From Flammeovirga sp. SJP92 (GTDB lineage: Bacteria; Bacteroidota; Bacteroidia; Cytophagales; Flammeovirgaceae), in assembly GCF_001583495.1 (NCBI RefSeq), contig NZ_LQAQ01000012.1, forward strand, positions 1 through 64,000: 64,000 nt of DNA, given 5' to 3'. The position numbers and the translations under genes were made by a program. A model generated the notes under the pieces. The model was not told the origin of the DNA. It did no database searches and worked only from the letters and a program-made list of their open reading frames with translations. This document shows positions 34,883 to 43,558 of the stretch, piece after piece. Positions within the stretch are counted from its first letter, which is position 1; each line of letters starts with the position of its first letter.

Positions 34883-35490
34883 AAGTTGTTATAAAGTACT
34901 CTATTGTATACGTTAATGAGTGCTAATGTGGATATATTTTAAAGTGTCTTATATACATTTTTATAAATGTTTAACAATAGGTTAAAATCCGTTATAAAAT
35001 ATGGTATATCACATATAAAAAGTATATGATTTGCCACAACCGATTGAATTAGAAATAATATATGGCTCAACATCTTGTAAGACACAATAGATATTGATTT
35101 CTCAACTCTCTTATTATTTATATCTAAATAGAGGTAGTTCATGATGTTCAAAGGAACATTTTTTTATTTAGTAGCTCTACTACATTCTCAATTAGACAAT
35201 TTATCTCATTAAGCATAATTACTCTATGGCTACAAAAAAAGCAGTGAACTTTTCAATTCACTGCTTTTTTTAAAATAAGAATAGTCTATAATACTATAAT
35301 CTATCATCTTATTATAGACAACAGCAGTCGTATTCAATTTCATAGTTAAATGGCCTCATGTGATGTCTCCACCCTAAGGGTAATTTTTGATATACATTAA
35401 AATATATGGTAATATGGATATACTTTTCAATACCTTACTTACATATCTTATAAATTTTCAACGACTTTTCAGGAGAAAGATATTTTATAC
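34883..35490. other. intergenic region with one terminator
   Basis: About 600 bases. It contains the duplicated hairpin at 35234-35271. A 70-codon leftward frame at 34939-35151 is Ile/Leu/Asn/Tyr-rich AT noise and is not called. Confidence 0.4.
35234..35271. terminator. bidirectional terminator, copy 1 of a 31-nt repeat
   Basis: Stem GCAGTGAA / TTCACTGC, loop CTTTTCAA, A7 on the left and T7 on the right, so active on both strands. The first 31 nt (35234-35264) are identical to 36904-36934. It lies 220 nt downstream of the leftward 35491 gene. Confidence 0.85.
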
Positions 35491-36714
35491 TTATTGATAA
35501 GAGATAACATTGTGTCGCTTTAATAAATCTTCAAAATTTACTTTTTTAAGTTTCTTCTTAGTCATATCCTTTAACTCTAAGCGTTTAGCTTTTCTCACTT
35601 TTTTTATTGTTGAGGAATTGTCAGACCTTATTGATGAACCACCATGACTATGACTCAATACACCATTACGAGAGGTACTATTATATGCATTTCGTTTTAT
35701 TGCATCTATATTATTAGGTTGAAAAAAATGATTAGAGTTATAAGTTAGATCATAATAACTGGGACCAGAAGCAGGATGTGCTATTATCATTGGTGTGTTC
35801 AGATCTTTGGATTTAATAGGTTTTATTATATCAAACAATAAAACTGAATACTCATAAAAAGAAGGTACAACTTCGTTATTAAGTATAGCTCCTTTCCATA
35901 AACCTTTCGTTTCTTTCAATCCTTTAATGAGATTTCGATTCAAAAGATCAGTGAACCCCTCCTTTAACTCTACATCTGTGACATTACCATCTTTATCCAC
36001 AAGTACCCACATTTTCAATTCCATCTGGTGATAGATTTCATACTTGATTCCTTTGAGGCATTTCTTCAAATACTTTCTTAATTCATCATCTGACTTTAAC
36101 ACAGCAGATTGATGTGTCTTGATATAAGTAGTATCCATACTCTGATTAGAAATATATGAATAATCTAACACTCCATTTTTATACAATTCATGATAATAAG
36201 AATGTTTTCCAACTTGAAACTTAATTGTCCCCTCACCTTTTATCAATATTGTATCTCCTTTCTGTGTTCGAACTGTAGTTACCAATTCTCTATTATTATT
36301 GTAGGTGTATTCTTTGATAAAAGAATCATAAAAAAAATAATCAACCCACTGGCCAGTTTTAATACCATTTTTATAATTACCCTTTATTCTTAAGCGTTTA
36401 CTCTGATCAAACAAAAAGAATTCTCCATGATTTTCACCTGATTTCACTTCATTAACGCTTATCAAGTGATCTGAATGAACATCAAAAATGAGATCATACT
36501 CATTACCATTTTCTGCCTCATAGTTCACCTTTGCATAAAATACTCCTTTGGAATAATTACTGAAAGACATTTTCTTAAAATCTTTATCTAACCATTCTAA
36601 AGATGAATATGTTTTTTGCGATTGAGGTTCTTCTTCTTCTAATACATATTGACCATAAGTGCAGAAAGGGAGTGTTAACAGCATAATAATGCCCCAAAAT
36701 AATAGTTTGTTCAT
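35491..36714 (-). CDS. secreted protein with MORN-like repeats and TonB C-terminal-like domain
   Basis: 407 residues with a signal peptide (MNKLLFWGIIMLLTLPFCTYG). A middle part contains MORN/YwqK-like strands ('GEFFLFDQSKRLRIKGNYKN', 'GIKTGQWVDYFFYDS'), and a domain around residues 215-290 resembles the TonB C-terminal fold used in periplasmic proteins ('MELKMWVLVDKDGNVTDVEL', 'NRNLIKGLKETKGLWKGAIL'). The C-terminal 100 residues are Ser/Asn/Lys-rich and end 'LLKRHNVISYQ'. Function unknown. It is flanked on both sides by copies of the same 31-nt terminator repeat. Confidence 0.75.
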   Translation of the reverse strand: MNKLLFWGIIMLLTLPFCTYGQYVLEEEEPQSQKTYSSLEWLDKDFKKMSFSNYSKGVFYAKVNYEAENGNEYDLIFDVHSDHLISVNEVKSGENHGEFFLFDQSKRLRIKGNYKNGIKTGQWVDYFFYDSFIKEYTYNNNRELVTTVRTQKGDTILIKGEGTIKFQVGKHSYYHELYKNGVLDYSYISNQSMDTTYIKTHQSAVLKSDDELRKYLKKCLKGIKYEIYHQMELKMWVLVDKDGNVTDVELKEGFTDLLNRNLIKGLKETKGLWKGAILNNEVVPSFYEYSVLLFDIIKPIKSKDLNTPMIIAHPASGPSYYDLTYNSNHFFQPNNIDAIKRNAYNSTSRNGVLSHSHGGSSIRSDNSSTIKKVRKAKRLELKDMTKKKLKKVNFEDLLKRHNVISYQ

Positions 36715-36903
36715 TTTTTTAATTTATATCAAGTTTGCATATAAGTAAGTACTCTACCAAAATTAGCTTATTATCATTATTTTTTACGATTATTTCATCT
36801 AAAAACTTTCAACAGAGCCACTACTAATGCATTTTTAATCAACACACTCACAAAAAATAAGTAGAAAACTAGAGATAAGTTACTTTTGGTAAATACTGAG
36901 TAT

Positions 36904-36934
36904 AAAAAAAGCAGTGAACTTTTCAATTCACTGC
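36904..36934 (-). terminator. nitroreductase terminator, copy 2 of the 31-nt repeat
   Basis: Same GCAGTGAA / TTCACTGC hairpin as at 35234, with A7 on the left giving a T-run on the minus strand, 27 nt after the nitroreductase stop. The right flank lacks the T-run of copy 1. Confidence 0.85.
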
Positions 36935-36961
36935 CTTTCTATGATCTATAATTAAAATGGT

Positions 36962-37630
36962 CTAGTACCACTCAACAATATCTTCTAGCGGTTTCCTTGT
37001 GATATTAGGCACCTTTGCGTCTTCTGCTGGATATCCTACTGGTATTAATAAGTAAGGTCTTTCATTTGCAGGGCGTTTTAATTCTTTTGCCAAAAAATTC
37101 ATGGGAGATGGAGTGTGTGTCAATGCCACTAACCCTGCTTCATGAATAGCATTCAATAGAAAGCCACTAGCCAAACCTACAGACTCATTCACATAATAAT
37201 TATTGTGTCTTATACCATGCTCATCAATCTCATATACCTGCTTGAAAACCACTATTAACCATGGTGCAGTTTCCAAAAAAGGCTTATTCCAATCTGTTCC
37301 AAAAGGTTTTAAATCGTCCAGCCATTCTTCGCTCATTCTGCCATGATAGCCTTCATACTCTTCTTTTTCAGCAGCAATACGGATATTTTTTTTCACTTCC
37401 TGGCTTGAAACGGCACAAAAAGTCCAAGGCTGTTTGTTGGCACCTGAGGGAGCACAACTCGCCGCCTTTATGATATTTTCAATCACTTCCTTCTCTACTG
37501 GTCTGTCAGAAAAATCTCTCAGTGATCGTCTTTTGTTAATCTTTTCGTAGTACTCCTGCGTTTTCTTCAGCATTTTTTCTTCTGAAACTTCTAAAGAATT
37601 ATAAGGTATAAAATCTTCCACAGCGTGCAT
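36962..37630 (-). CDS. nitroreductase-family FMN oxidoreductase
   Basis: 222 residues from the ATG at 37630 (MHAVEDF); the frame opens at a TTG three codons earlier, which is less likely. FMN-binding motifs of the family are 'INKRRSLRDFSDRPV', 'AASCAPSGANKQPWTF' and, near the C-terminus, 'YLLIPVGYPAEDAKVP'. The 'SGANKQPW' form is typical of the subgroup related to iodotyrosine deiodinase-type nitroreductases. It starts about 70 nt downstream of the alpha/beta hydrolase stop on the same strand. Confidence 0.9.
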   Translation of the reverse strand: MHAVEDFIPYNSLEVSEEKMLKKTQEYYEKINKRRSLRDFSDRPVEKEVIENIIKAASCAPSGANKQPWTFCAVSSQEVKKNIRIAAEKEEYEGYHGRMSEEWLDDLKPFGTDWNKPFLETAPWLIVVFKQVYEIDEHGIRHNNYYVNESVGLASGFLLNAIHEAGLVALTHTPSPMNFLAKELKRPANERPYLLIPVGYPAEDAKVPNITRKPLEDIVEWY

Positions 37631-37698
37631 ATGTGTCAATGGGTTGAACGAATAAAAGTATTTATAACACCTAAAAATACAATAAAAACTTTAATAAA

Positions 37699-38466
37699 TT
37701 AAAAAATAAAGCTATTAATTGCCGAAAGTAGCTCCTGAGGCTTCTCAGCGTGTACCCAATGCCCTGCTCCTTCAATCATTTCGACCGAAACAGAGGCAAA
37801 TTTTTCATTAATCTCTTCTTGATCTGCTTGTTGTATATAGTTGGAGTTCGTACCACCAATAAATAAAGTTGGTACTTCAATGGTATGTGTCATTGCTAAA
37901 GCTTTACCTACCTCCTCAATTTTGGCAGTTATCACCGGTAAATTGACTCTCCAAGCAAAACCTCCTTCTTTCTTTCGATAGATGTTCTTCAATAAGAACG
38001 ATCTTTCACCAAAGTTTGGTATATATTCTGCCAATAACTTATCTGCTTCTCCCCTAGTTTTTATAGAATCTATTGGCAAAGCGTTCAATCCTTCCAATAT
38101 TGTTTGGTGATGAACAGGGTAAAAACGAGGAGAAATATCCACTACAATCATTCTGCTTACCATGTCAGGATAGTTGGCGGCAAACTGCATGACAGTCTTT
38201 CCACCCATAGAATGCCCCAGAATAATTGGCTTCTCAAGCTGATGTGTTTCAATAAACGTTTTCAAATCATCCGCCATCAACTGATAACTGAAATCATCAC
38301 TGTGCGGCGATTGCCCATGATTTCTCTGATCGACTAAAAAAACATGTAATTTTTCTGACAATTGCTTTCCTAGTGTCATCCAATTATCGCATTGTCCGAA
38401 AAGGCCATGTAATATGATTAATGGTTTATTTCCTCTCTCACCAATTTCTCTGTAAAACAAATTCAT
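37699..38466 (-). CDS. alpha/beta hydrolase (YbfF-like esterase)
   Basis: 255 residues from the ATG at 38466 (MNLFYREIGERG); an upstream frame to 38529 would add a hydrophobic stretch not typical of this cytosolic family. Oxyanion-loop 'LIILHGLFGQCDNWMTLG', nucleophile elbow 'ILGHSMGGKT' (Ser), and 'EGAGHWVHAEKP' (His) are present, as in YbfF-type esterases. 'VDQRNHGQSPHSDDF' is also characteristic. It precedes the nitroreductase gene and diverges from the lipoprotein gene at 38550. Confidence 0.9.
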   Translation of the reverse strand: MNLFYREIGERGNKPLIILHGLFGQCDNWMTLGKQLSEKLHVFLVDQRNHGQSPHSDDFSYQLMADDLKTFIETHQLEKPIILGHSMGGKTVMQFAANYPDMVSRMIVVDISPRFYPVHHQTILEGLNALPIDSIKTRGEADKLLAEYIPNFGERSFLLKNIYRKKEGGFAWRVNLPVITAKIEEVGKALAMTHTIEVPTLFIGGTNSNYIQQADQEEINEKFASVSVEMIEGAGHWVHAEKPQELLSAINSFIF

Positions 38467-38549
38467 TATATATGAAATTTTAATTAGAAAATGTAAAGAT
38501 GTAGTTTTGAGGAGAAATAAAAAAAACATCCTCTTTAAAAAGAGAACAA

Positions 38550-39047
38550 ATGAAATCTATAAATCAATCACTTCTTGCTTATTTTTTAATCATTGCATCC
38601 CTTTTTTCTTGTGGCCTAAGAACCTCAGATAAGATTGATGCCAATAGTGTGAATAAGCAAATCAAGGAACGAAAAATCAAACAGATTCATGAAAATGATA
38701 TTGCTGAAAAAGGCTATTCAATTGGCAGGTCTATTGTAAAAACAACAACAATTGATCAACCTTGTGGTGATTTGGCTTTATCTATTTTTGCAGACAGCTT
38801 GAAGCCCTACATTAAAAAAGCGTGGGTAGAATGTTCTACACCCACTGATGAGATTGAAAAAAGCGTCTGGGAAGCATATCAATACAATATTGACAATAAG
38901 TTACCCCTCAATGATAACATCCAGGGAATTATCACTTCTTCCAATAAGAAGTCTTATTTATATTCTTCGCCTTTGAGTAAAGATGATTCGTTGAAAGTAA
39001 TTCAAATTGAACTCAACCATAAAGCTTTAGTGTTGGCATTATATTAA
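38550..39047 (+). CDS. hypothetical lipoprotein
   Basis: 165 residues with a lipoprotein signal peptide (MKSINQSLLAYFLIIASLFS followed by Cys; lipobox LFSC). The mature part contains further cysteines ('DQPCGDLALSIF', 'AWVECSTP') and a C-terminal 'SYLYSSPLSKDDSLKVIQIE'. No family recognised with confidence; the build recalls small periplasmic domains of DUF3365-like proteins but key histidines are not evident. It is divergent from the esterase gene and precedes pth by 81 nt. Confidence 0.7.
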   Translation: MKSINQSLLAYFLIIASLFSCGLRTSDKIDANSVNKQIKERKIKQIHENDIAEKGYSIGRSIVKTTTIDQPCGDLALSIFADSLKPYIKKAWVECSTPTDEIEKSVWEAYQYNIDNKLPLNDNIQGIITSSNKKSYLYSSPLSKDDSLKVIQIELNHKALVLALY

Positions 39048-39079
39048 AAATCAACACTATTAATAATTCTAGAAAATAG

Positions 39080-39087
39080 TACCTTTG
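39080..39087 (+). promoter_or_regulatory. putative -7 element of the pth operon
   Basis: TACCTTTG matches TAnnTTTG 42 nt before the pth ATG. No TTG at the ideal 19-nt spacing, so moderate support only. Confidence 0.45.
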
Positions 39088-39128
39088 CGTATTAAATTCG
39101 TTATCAAGAAATTTCTTTAACAAAAACA

Positions 39129-39689
39129 ATGAAATATTTAATCGTAGGCTTAGGCAATATTGGTCCTGAATATGAAAAAACGCGTCATAATATTGGTTTT
39201 ATGGTAGCTGATTATTTAGCAAAAAAACATGATGCTTCTTTTAAAATGGATCGCTTGGCCTATGTTGCTGATTTTAAACATAAAGGAAGAAGTATTACGG
39301 TAATCAAACCGACTACCTATATGAACCTGAGCGGTAAGGCTGTAAAATATTGGGCTAATCAATTAAAAATAAAAACAGAGAATATTCTAGTGATTGTTGA
39401 TGATTTGGCTATTCCATATACAAGTCTTAGAATGAGAGGAAAAGGTGGTGCTGCAGGTCATAATGGACTAAAAGATATTGAAGCTCAATTACAGACAGCT
39501 GCATATCCAAGATTGCGTTTCGGAATTGGCGACAATTACTCTAAAGGAAAACAGGTTGATTTTGTATTGGGAGAGTTCACAGAAGATGAGAAAATTGATT
39601 TGGAAGGATTGATTGAAAAGTCAGCAGATATGTGTCTTTCTTTTGCTTCCATTGGTTTATCAAGAACAATGACACAATACAATAAATAA
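39129..39689 (+). CDS. pth: peptidyl-tRNA hydrolase
   Basis: 186 residues, normal length. It recycles peptidyl-tRNAs released during translation. Family motifs: 'LIVGLGNIGPEYEKTRHNIG' with Asn10 and the catalytic His20-equivalent, 'KPTTYMNLSGKAVKYW', 'ILVIVDDLAIPY' and 'GKGGAAGHNGLKDIEAQL'. First gene of a compact pth-SPFH-rimM cluster: the next gene starts 1 nt after its stop. Confidence 0.96.
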   Translation: MKYLIVGLGNIGPEYEKTRHNIGFMVADYLAKKHDASFKMDRLAYVADFKHKGRSITVIKPTTYMNLSGKAVKYWANQLKIKTENILVIVDDLAIPYTSLRMRGKGGAAGHNGLKDIEAQLQTAAYPRLRFGIGDNYSKGKQVDFVLGEFTEDEKIDLEGLIEKSADMCLSFASIGLSRTMTQYNK

Positions 39690-39690
39690 T

Positions 39691-40440
39691 ATGACAGACA
39701 AGAAAATCAAAGGAATATCAGGATATATCATGATCATTGTACAAGCTGTTGTGTTTGGCGGCGCAGGTTATGTTTTATCTCTTCCTGATCTTGGAGCACT
39801 TGCTATGCTCCTGCTCTTTGTTGATTTAGTATTATTGAGAGGCTACTTTGTAGTATCAGAAGGAGATTCAGCTTTGATTTCTCTTCTGGGTAAATATAAA
39901 GGCTCTATCAATACTTCAGGCTTTTATTGGTATCATCCTTTCAGAACTATCCAAAAAATATCATTGAAAGATGAGGTACACATGGTAGGACCTTGGGATA
40001 CTTTTGCAAAAGACGGGGTACAATTGGAGATGAGTGTTGAGCTGAGATGGAAAGTAGAAGATGCTGCAAAAGCATATTATGGCATGTCAAGTATCAAAGA
40101 TTCAGTGCTTTCTATTGCAAAAGAAACAGCTCAAACGTTAATAGAAATGTATCCATATGAGGATTTTGGTGAAGAACGTGTTTCTTTGCGCTTACATTCT
40201 ACCACAGTGAATCATGCTTATGCCACTGCCCTGAAGAAAAAACTGGAAGAAGTGGGTGTTCAACTTGAAAGTGCACGCTTCAATAGTATCCGTTCTTTGG
40301 GTAAAAAGAGAGCGGCAAACGAAGCTGTTGCCATTGCACAGCAAATGATTCAAGAGGTAGATCAAGTCAATCAGTTGACAGAAAGTGAAAAGGCTGGAAT
40401 GAAGTTGCAGTTGATGTCACTTTTAATGACTGAAAAATAA
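39691..40440 (+). CDS. SPFH/band 7-domain membrane protein
   Basis: 249 residues. An N-terminal hydrophobic hairpin ('IIVQAVVFGGAGYVLSLPDL', 'ALAMLLLFVDLVLLRGYFVV') is followed by an SPFH domain ('SEGDSALISLLGKYKGSI', 'YHPFRTIQKISLKDEVH', 'DGVQLEMSVELRWKVED') and a helical tail ('KKRAANEAVAIAQQMIQEVD'). Such proteins form membrane scaffolds and are often linked to proteases. It is translationally coupled to pth (1 nt gap) and followed by rimM 24 nt later, a link with translation genes that is probably only operon-level. Confidence 0.88.
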   Translation: MTDKKIKGISGYIMIIVQAVVFGGAGYVLSLPDLGALAMLLLFVDLVLLRGYFVVSEGDSALISLLGKYKGSINTSGFYWYHPFRTIQKISLKDEVHMVGPWDTFAKDGVQLEMSVELRWKVEDAAKAYYGMSSIKDSVLSIAKETAQTLIEMYPYEDFGEERVSLRLHSTTVNHAYATALKKKLEEVGVQLESARFNSIRSLGKKRAANEAVAIAQQMIQEVDQVNQLTESEKAGMKLQLMSLLMTEK

Positions 40441-40464
40441 CATTAGAAGAAGTTTTTAGAAGAT

Positions 40465-40992
40465 ATGCATAAAGATGAATGTTTCGAGTTTGGTAAAATC
40501 ACCAAAACTCATGGTCTGAATGGTGAGGTATTATTTTTCCTCGACGTAGATGATCCTTCAAAATATGAAGGTCTTGATGTGGTATTTTTAGAGAGAAGAG
40601 GAAGTTTAGTTCCTTTTTTCCTAGAGTACTTGTCACTTCACAACAATAGATATATCGCCAAGTTTGAAGATATTGACAGCATTGAGGCGGCCGCCGAATT
40701 AAAAGATGCCCAATTGTACCTTCCACTTACTGCTCTTCCAGAATTGAAGGAAGGACAATTCTACTATCACGATATTGAAGGGTTTACTGTAGTAGATAAT
40801 AATTTAGGTTCTTTAGGAACAGTTCATAAAGTTTATACTAATTCAGCTCAAGATATCTTGGAAATGCAGTATAAAGGAAAAGAAGTTTTAATTCCAATCA
40901 ATGATGAAATTATCATCAAAGCTGATTTAGAGAAAAAGGAATTATATACTAATATTCCAGATGGGCTGTTAGACATCTACATGGAGGAATAA
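40465..40992 (+). CDS. rimM: ribosome maturation factor RimM
   Basis: 175 residues with the N-terminal barrel 'FEFGKITKTHGLNGEVLFFL' and the C-terminal PRC-barrel 'LPELKEGQFYYHDIEGFTVV', 'LGTVHKVYTNSAQDILEMQY' and 'VLIPINDEIIIKAD'. RimM assists 30S subunit assembly at the S19/16S head. It usually sits with rpsP and trmD; here it closes a pth-SPFH-rimM unit instead, followed by a terminator. Confidence 0.94.
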   Translation: MHKDECFEFGKITKTHGLNGEVLFFLDVDDPSKYEGLDVVFLERRGSLVPFFLEYLSLHNNRYIAKFEDIDSIEAAAELKDAQLYLPLTALPELKEGQFYYHDIEGFTVVDNNLGSLGTVHKVYTNSAQDILEMQYKGKEVLIPINDEIIIKADLEKKELYTNIPDGLLDIYMEE

Positions 40993-41030
40993 TGCAATAA
41001 CAATCTCCATTACGGAATAAAATATTCACT

Positions 41031-41077
41031 AAAAGCTTCATTTTTAAGAGTTCTTCACTTCTTAAGATGAAGCTTTT
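41031..41077 (+). terminator. rimM terminator
   Basis: Outer stem AAAAGCTTCA / TGAAGCTTTT with an inner TCTTAAGA-type extension; TATATTTTG follows. 39 nt after the rimM stop. Confidence 0.75.
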
Positions 41078-41179
41078 ATATTTTGTAACATAACAGTTGT
41101 TTATATTCAAACTCATTTAATTGAATAGATAGCGCTTTGTTATTCAGTCACGTAAGTTTGTATATGCATAAACCTAATA

Positions 41180-41800
41180 ATGTTGTATTTGGTGTTTATG
41201 CCACATTCATTATCAATATTTAAACTACTTTACGTGAAAAAGCTACTACTAATTTCCAGTCTAGTATTGCTGGGACTAATCACTTCCAAAAACGATGCTA
41301 ACGCACAAACAAGTGTTCAATACTACTATGGTATGGGCAATATTCAGCAGATCTCAGTATGGCAGAATATTGACGAAACTAATCTGTTGAACTTCCGTGT
41401 TGGTTATCAAGATTTTGCTGAAGAAAATATTAGTATGTCCGTAGGTTATGGACATTTATTTGGTAAGTTTTTACCTTATTTGGTTTTTAACAAAGATGTT
41501 ACTTCTGAGTTAAATAATTACTCGTTTACCAACGGTTATTATTGGGCTCCAGGCGGGCGTTGGGACTGGGCTGTGGGCTGGACGCTCAATCAGCATGAAA
41601 CCATGAGAGGCACTTCAGAACGCCCTGAAGGAACCTACTCTGCATGGTCGCAAAGTTATTGGTTTGATGCTTATTACAACTTAATTGAATGGAGAGCTCA
41701 AATCGGTGTTGAAGTGGGTATTACTTCTTCAGGAGTGAAATTCTGGGGAGTGATGTTCAGTAAGGCCTTAGATTTTAGTAAGAAAAATAAAATGAAATAA
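41180..41800 (+). CDS. exported beta-rich protein, unknown function
   Basis: 206 residues. The likely signal peptide starts at a GTG at 41234 (KKLLLISSLVLLGLITSKND..AQ), which may be the true start; the ATG at 41180 adds 18 residues. The mature part is rich in aromatic alternating strands ('SVQYYYGMGNIQQISVWQNI', 'MSVGYGHLFGKFLPYLVFN', 'WRAQIGVEVGITSSGVKFWG') suggesting a small outer-membrane barrel. No family recognised with certainty. A TAAGTTTG at 41153-41160 matches the -7 consensus just upstream. Confidence 0.7.
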   Translation: MLYLVFMPHSLSIFKLLYVKKLLLISSLVLLGLITSKNDANAQTSVQYYYGMGNIQQISVWQNIDETNLLNFRVGYQDFAEENISMSVGYGHLFGKFLPYLVFNKDVTSELNNYSFTNGYYWAPGGRWDWAVGWTLNQHETMRGTSERPEGTYSAWSQSYWFDAYYNLIEWRAQIGVEVGITSSGVKFWGVMFSKALDFSKKNKMK

Positions 41801-42114
41801 ATATATTTCTAAAAGCATGTTTAGAATAATATGTTTTAAAAGTAAAAATTTTCCATTTTAGGTTATAAGGGAATTAATTTATAAAAAATAGTGGTTCTAT
41901 AGTTGATGGAATTAATAAACTCAAGTTCTGAAAGGGTGAATTTTTACTAAAAGAGATATTTAAAACATGCTCTAAACATAAAATAAGAAAGTGATAAATT
42001 TCAATCATGAAAATTCATCACTTTTTTTATGTTTAAATACAAAGACAAAATTATTTAATACTATTTTTGACTTAATACTTACTCTGAAATAACAATTATC
42101 AAAAACTGAAGTAA
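41801..42114. other. intergenic with terminator and imperfect inverted repeat
   Basis: 314 bases. Segments near 41812-41840 and 41959-41980 (AGCATGTTTAGA and TTTAAAACATGCTCTAAACA) are partly complementary, so a long imperfect stem is possible. A terminator lies at 41988-42027. Confidence 0.4.
41988..42027 (+). terminator. hairpin terminator
   Basis: Stem AAAGTGAT / ATCACTTT with inner pairing AAATTT, followed by T-run TTTTTT (42022-42027). Confidence 0.75.
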
Positions 42115-42981
42115 ATGATACTCCAACTGCTAAAAGCCCCTTTTCCATTTTTAGATTCCTATCGTTCTAAATGGCTTTTTTCCATTTTAGCAGGTATGTT
42201 TGTGTACTTTTTCCTATTAATATTCCAACCCTTTGAATTACATCAAATTCAATACAACAAGCCCATATTTATTATGGGGTATGGGTTGATTACTTTTGGA
42301 GTAATCAGTTTTGCTTTATTTCTATTGCCAAAATTGATAAAATCGGTTTTTCAAAGAGATCAATGGACCGTTGGAAAAACAATTCTATATGCGTTTTTCC
42401 AATTACTTTCTATCAGTATTTTAAACTGGGCTTACACGCACTATTTTTCTTGCCTCTCTACAGATAATGTAGCTGATCATTCTTTTACTTATTTCATATT
42501 TATTACACTTTCTGTAGGTATTTTCCCTTGCACCTTTTTAGTACTATTTCTAGAAAGAAAATTAAGGATAGAAAAAGAGAACAAGGCTGAAACTATTAAT
42601 CAAAATATCTCATCGCATAAAAATGAAATATTAAGCCCCAGTCAAAACATCTATAAGATTGGAACAGAAAAGCAATTTATCACTTCATTAGCTAATGAAT
42701 TATTATGCATTAAATCTGAAGGTAACTACTTAGAACTCTATCAATGGAAAAATAATCAATTGATCAAAAATGTGATTCGCTTACCTCTAAAAACTGCTAA
42801 ATCCATTCTTGAAGAAGAAAAAGATATTCATCATTGTCATAGATCATACATTGTCAATTTTCAGCACTTAGAGAAAGTTTCCGGCAACGCAAGAAACTAT
42901 GAAATACAACTTCAAAACCTTCCTTTCTCCATTCCCATTTCAAGGTCTTTTTCTAAAGAATTAGTTAATTTCTACTTATAA
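42115..42981 (+). CDS. LytTR-family membrane-bound transcriptional regulator
   Basis: 288 residues. Four hydrophobic segments fill residues about 22-150 ('WLFSILAGMFVYFFLLIFQP', 'ITFGVISFALFLLPKLI', 'ILYAFFQLLSISILNWAY', 'TYFIFITLSVGIFPCTFLVL'), then a LytTR DNA-binding domain from about 185 ('LLCIKSEGNYLELYQW', 'RLPLKTAKSILEEEKDIHHC', 'HRSYIVNFQHLEKVSGNARN', 'SIPISRSFSKEL'). There is no response-regulator receiver domain, so the membrane part presumably senses the signal. It lies upstream of and in line with the DUF2141/desaturase-fusion pair and could regulate it (position only). Confidence 0.9.
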   Translation: MILQLLKAPFPFLDSYRSKWLFSILAGMFVYFFLLIFQPFELHQIQYNKPIFIMGYGLITFGVISFALFLLPKLIKSVFQRDQWTVGKTILYAFFQLLSISILNWAYTHYFSCLSTDNVADHSFTYFIFITLSVGIFPCTFLVLFLERKLRIEKENKAETINQNISSHKNEILSPSQNIYKIGTEKQFITSLANELLCIKSEGNYLELYQWKNNQLIKNVIRLPLKTAKSILEEEKDIHHCHRSYIVNFQHLEKVSGNARNYEIQLQNLPFSIPISRSFSKELVNFYL

Positions 42982-43127
42982 CAGCCTTCCCATTCGTCAC
43001 AAAAAAGCCCATTAATCACTCAAAAATGTCACTTCACATCATATCTTCCCACTTATAACTTCTTTGTAGCAAGCTCCATTTATGCTCTCTATGTTTGTAT
43101 TGTTATCCACAGAAAATTATAATACAA

Positions 43128-43556
43128 ATGAAAACAGTAGTTCTATTATCCACCTTTTTTCTCTCCTTTTATCTTAATGTAACTGGAGAAAAAAATACCG
43201 TGGAAGTGACCATTACTTCTATTGCATCTGATGAAGGCAATATCATTATTGGCGTTTATAATAAAGAAGACGCATTTCCAAAATATGAAGAAGTTTACAG
43301 AGGCAAAGTCATTCCAGCTCAAAAAGGAAAAGTACATTGCTCTATCCCCAACCTTCCTAATGATAAATATGCTATTGCGGTATGGCATGATAAAAACAAC
43401 AATGTCGAATTAGATAAAAACTGGGTGGGCACACCAAAAGAAGAATATGGTTTTTCCAATAACCCAGACTCACGCTTTGGTCCTCCGACCTTTGATGAGG
43501 CATCCTTTGATTTCGATCAAAATAATTCTATTGCATTAACGATAAAACTTCAATAA
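43128..43556 (+). CDS. DUF2141 exported protein
   Basis: 142 residues from the ATG at 43128, which begins a signal peptide (MKTVVLLSTFFLSFYLNVTG); an in-frame upstream extension to 43095 would spoil it. The domain 'VEVTITSIASDEGNIIIGVY', 'AFPKYEEVYRGK', 'LPNDKYAIAVWHDKNNNVEL' and 'GTPKEEYGFSNNPDSRFGPP' is the DUF2141 signature (Asp/Asn-rich 'HDKNNN' and 'EGYGFSNN'-like). The family is frequently encoded beside carotenoid/isoprenoid desaturase-like genes, as here: the next gene starts 2 nt later, indicating one operon. Confidence 0.9.
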   Translation: MKTVVLLSTFFLSFYLNVTGEKNTVEVTITSIASDEGNIIIGVYNKEDAFPKYEEVYRGKVIPAQKGKVHCSIPNLPNDKYAIAVWHDKNNNVELDKNWVGTPKEEYGFSNNPDSRFGPPTFDEASFDFDQNNSIALTIKLQ

Positions 43557-43558
43557 TC

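Noticed and set aside
34939-35151. 70-codon leftward frame
   Set aside because: AT-rich noise with no recognisable motif; no ribosome-binding context or partner genes.
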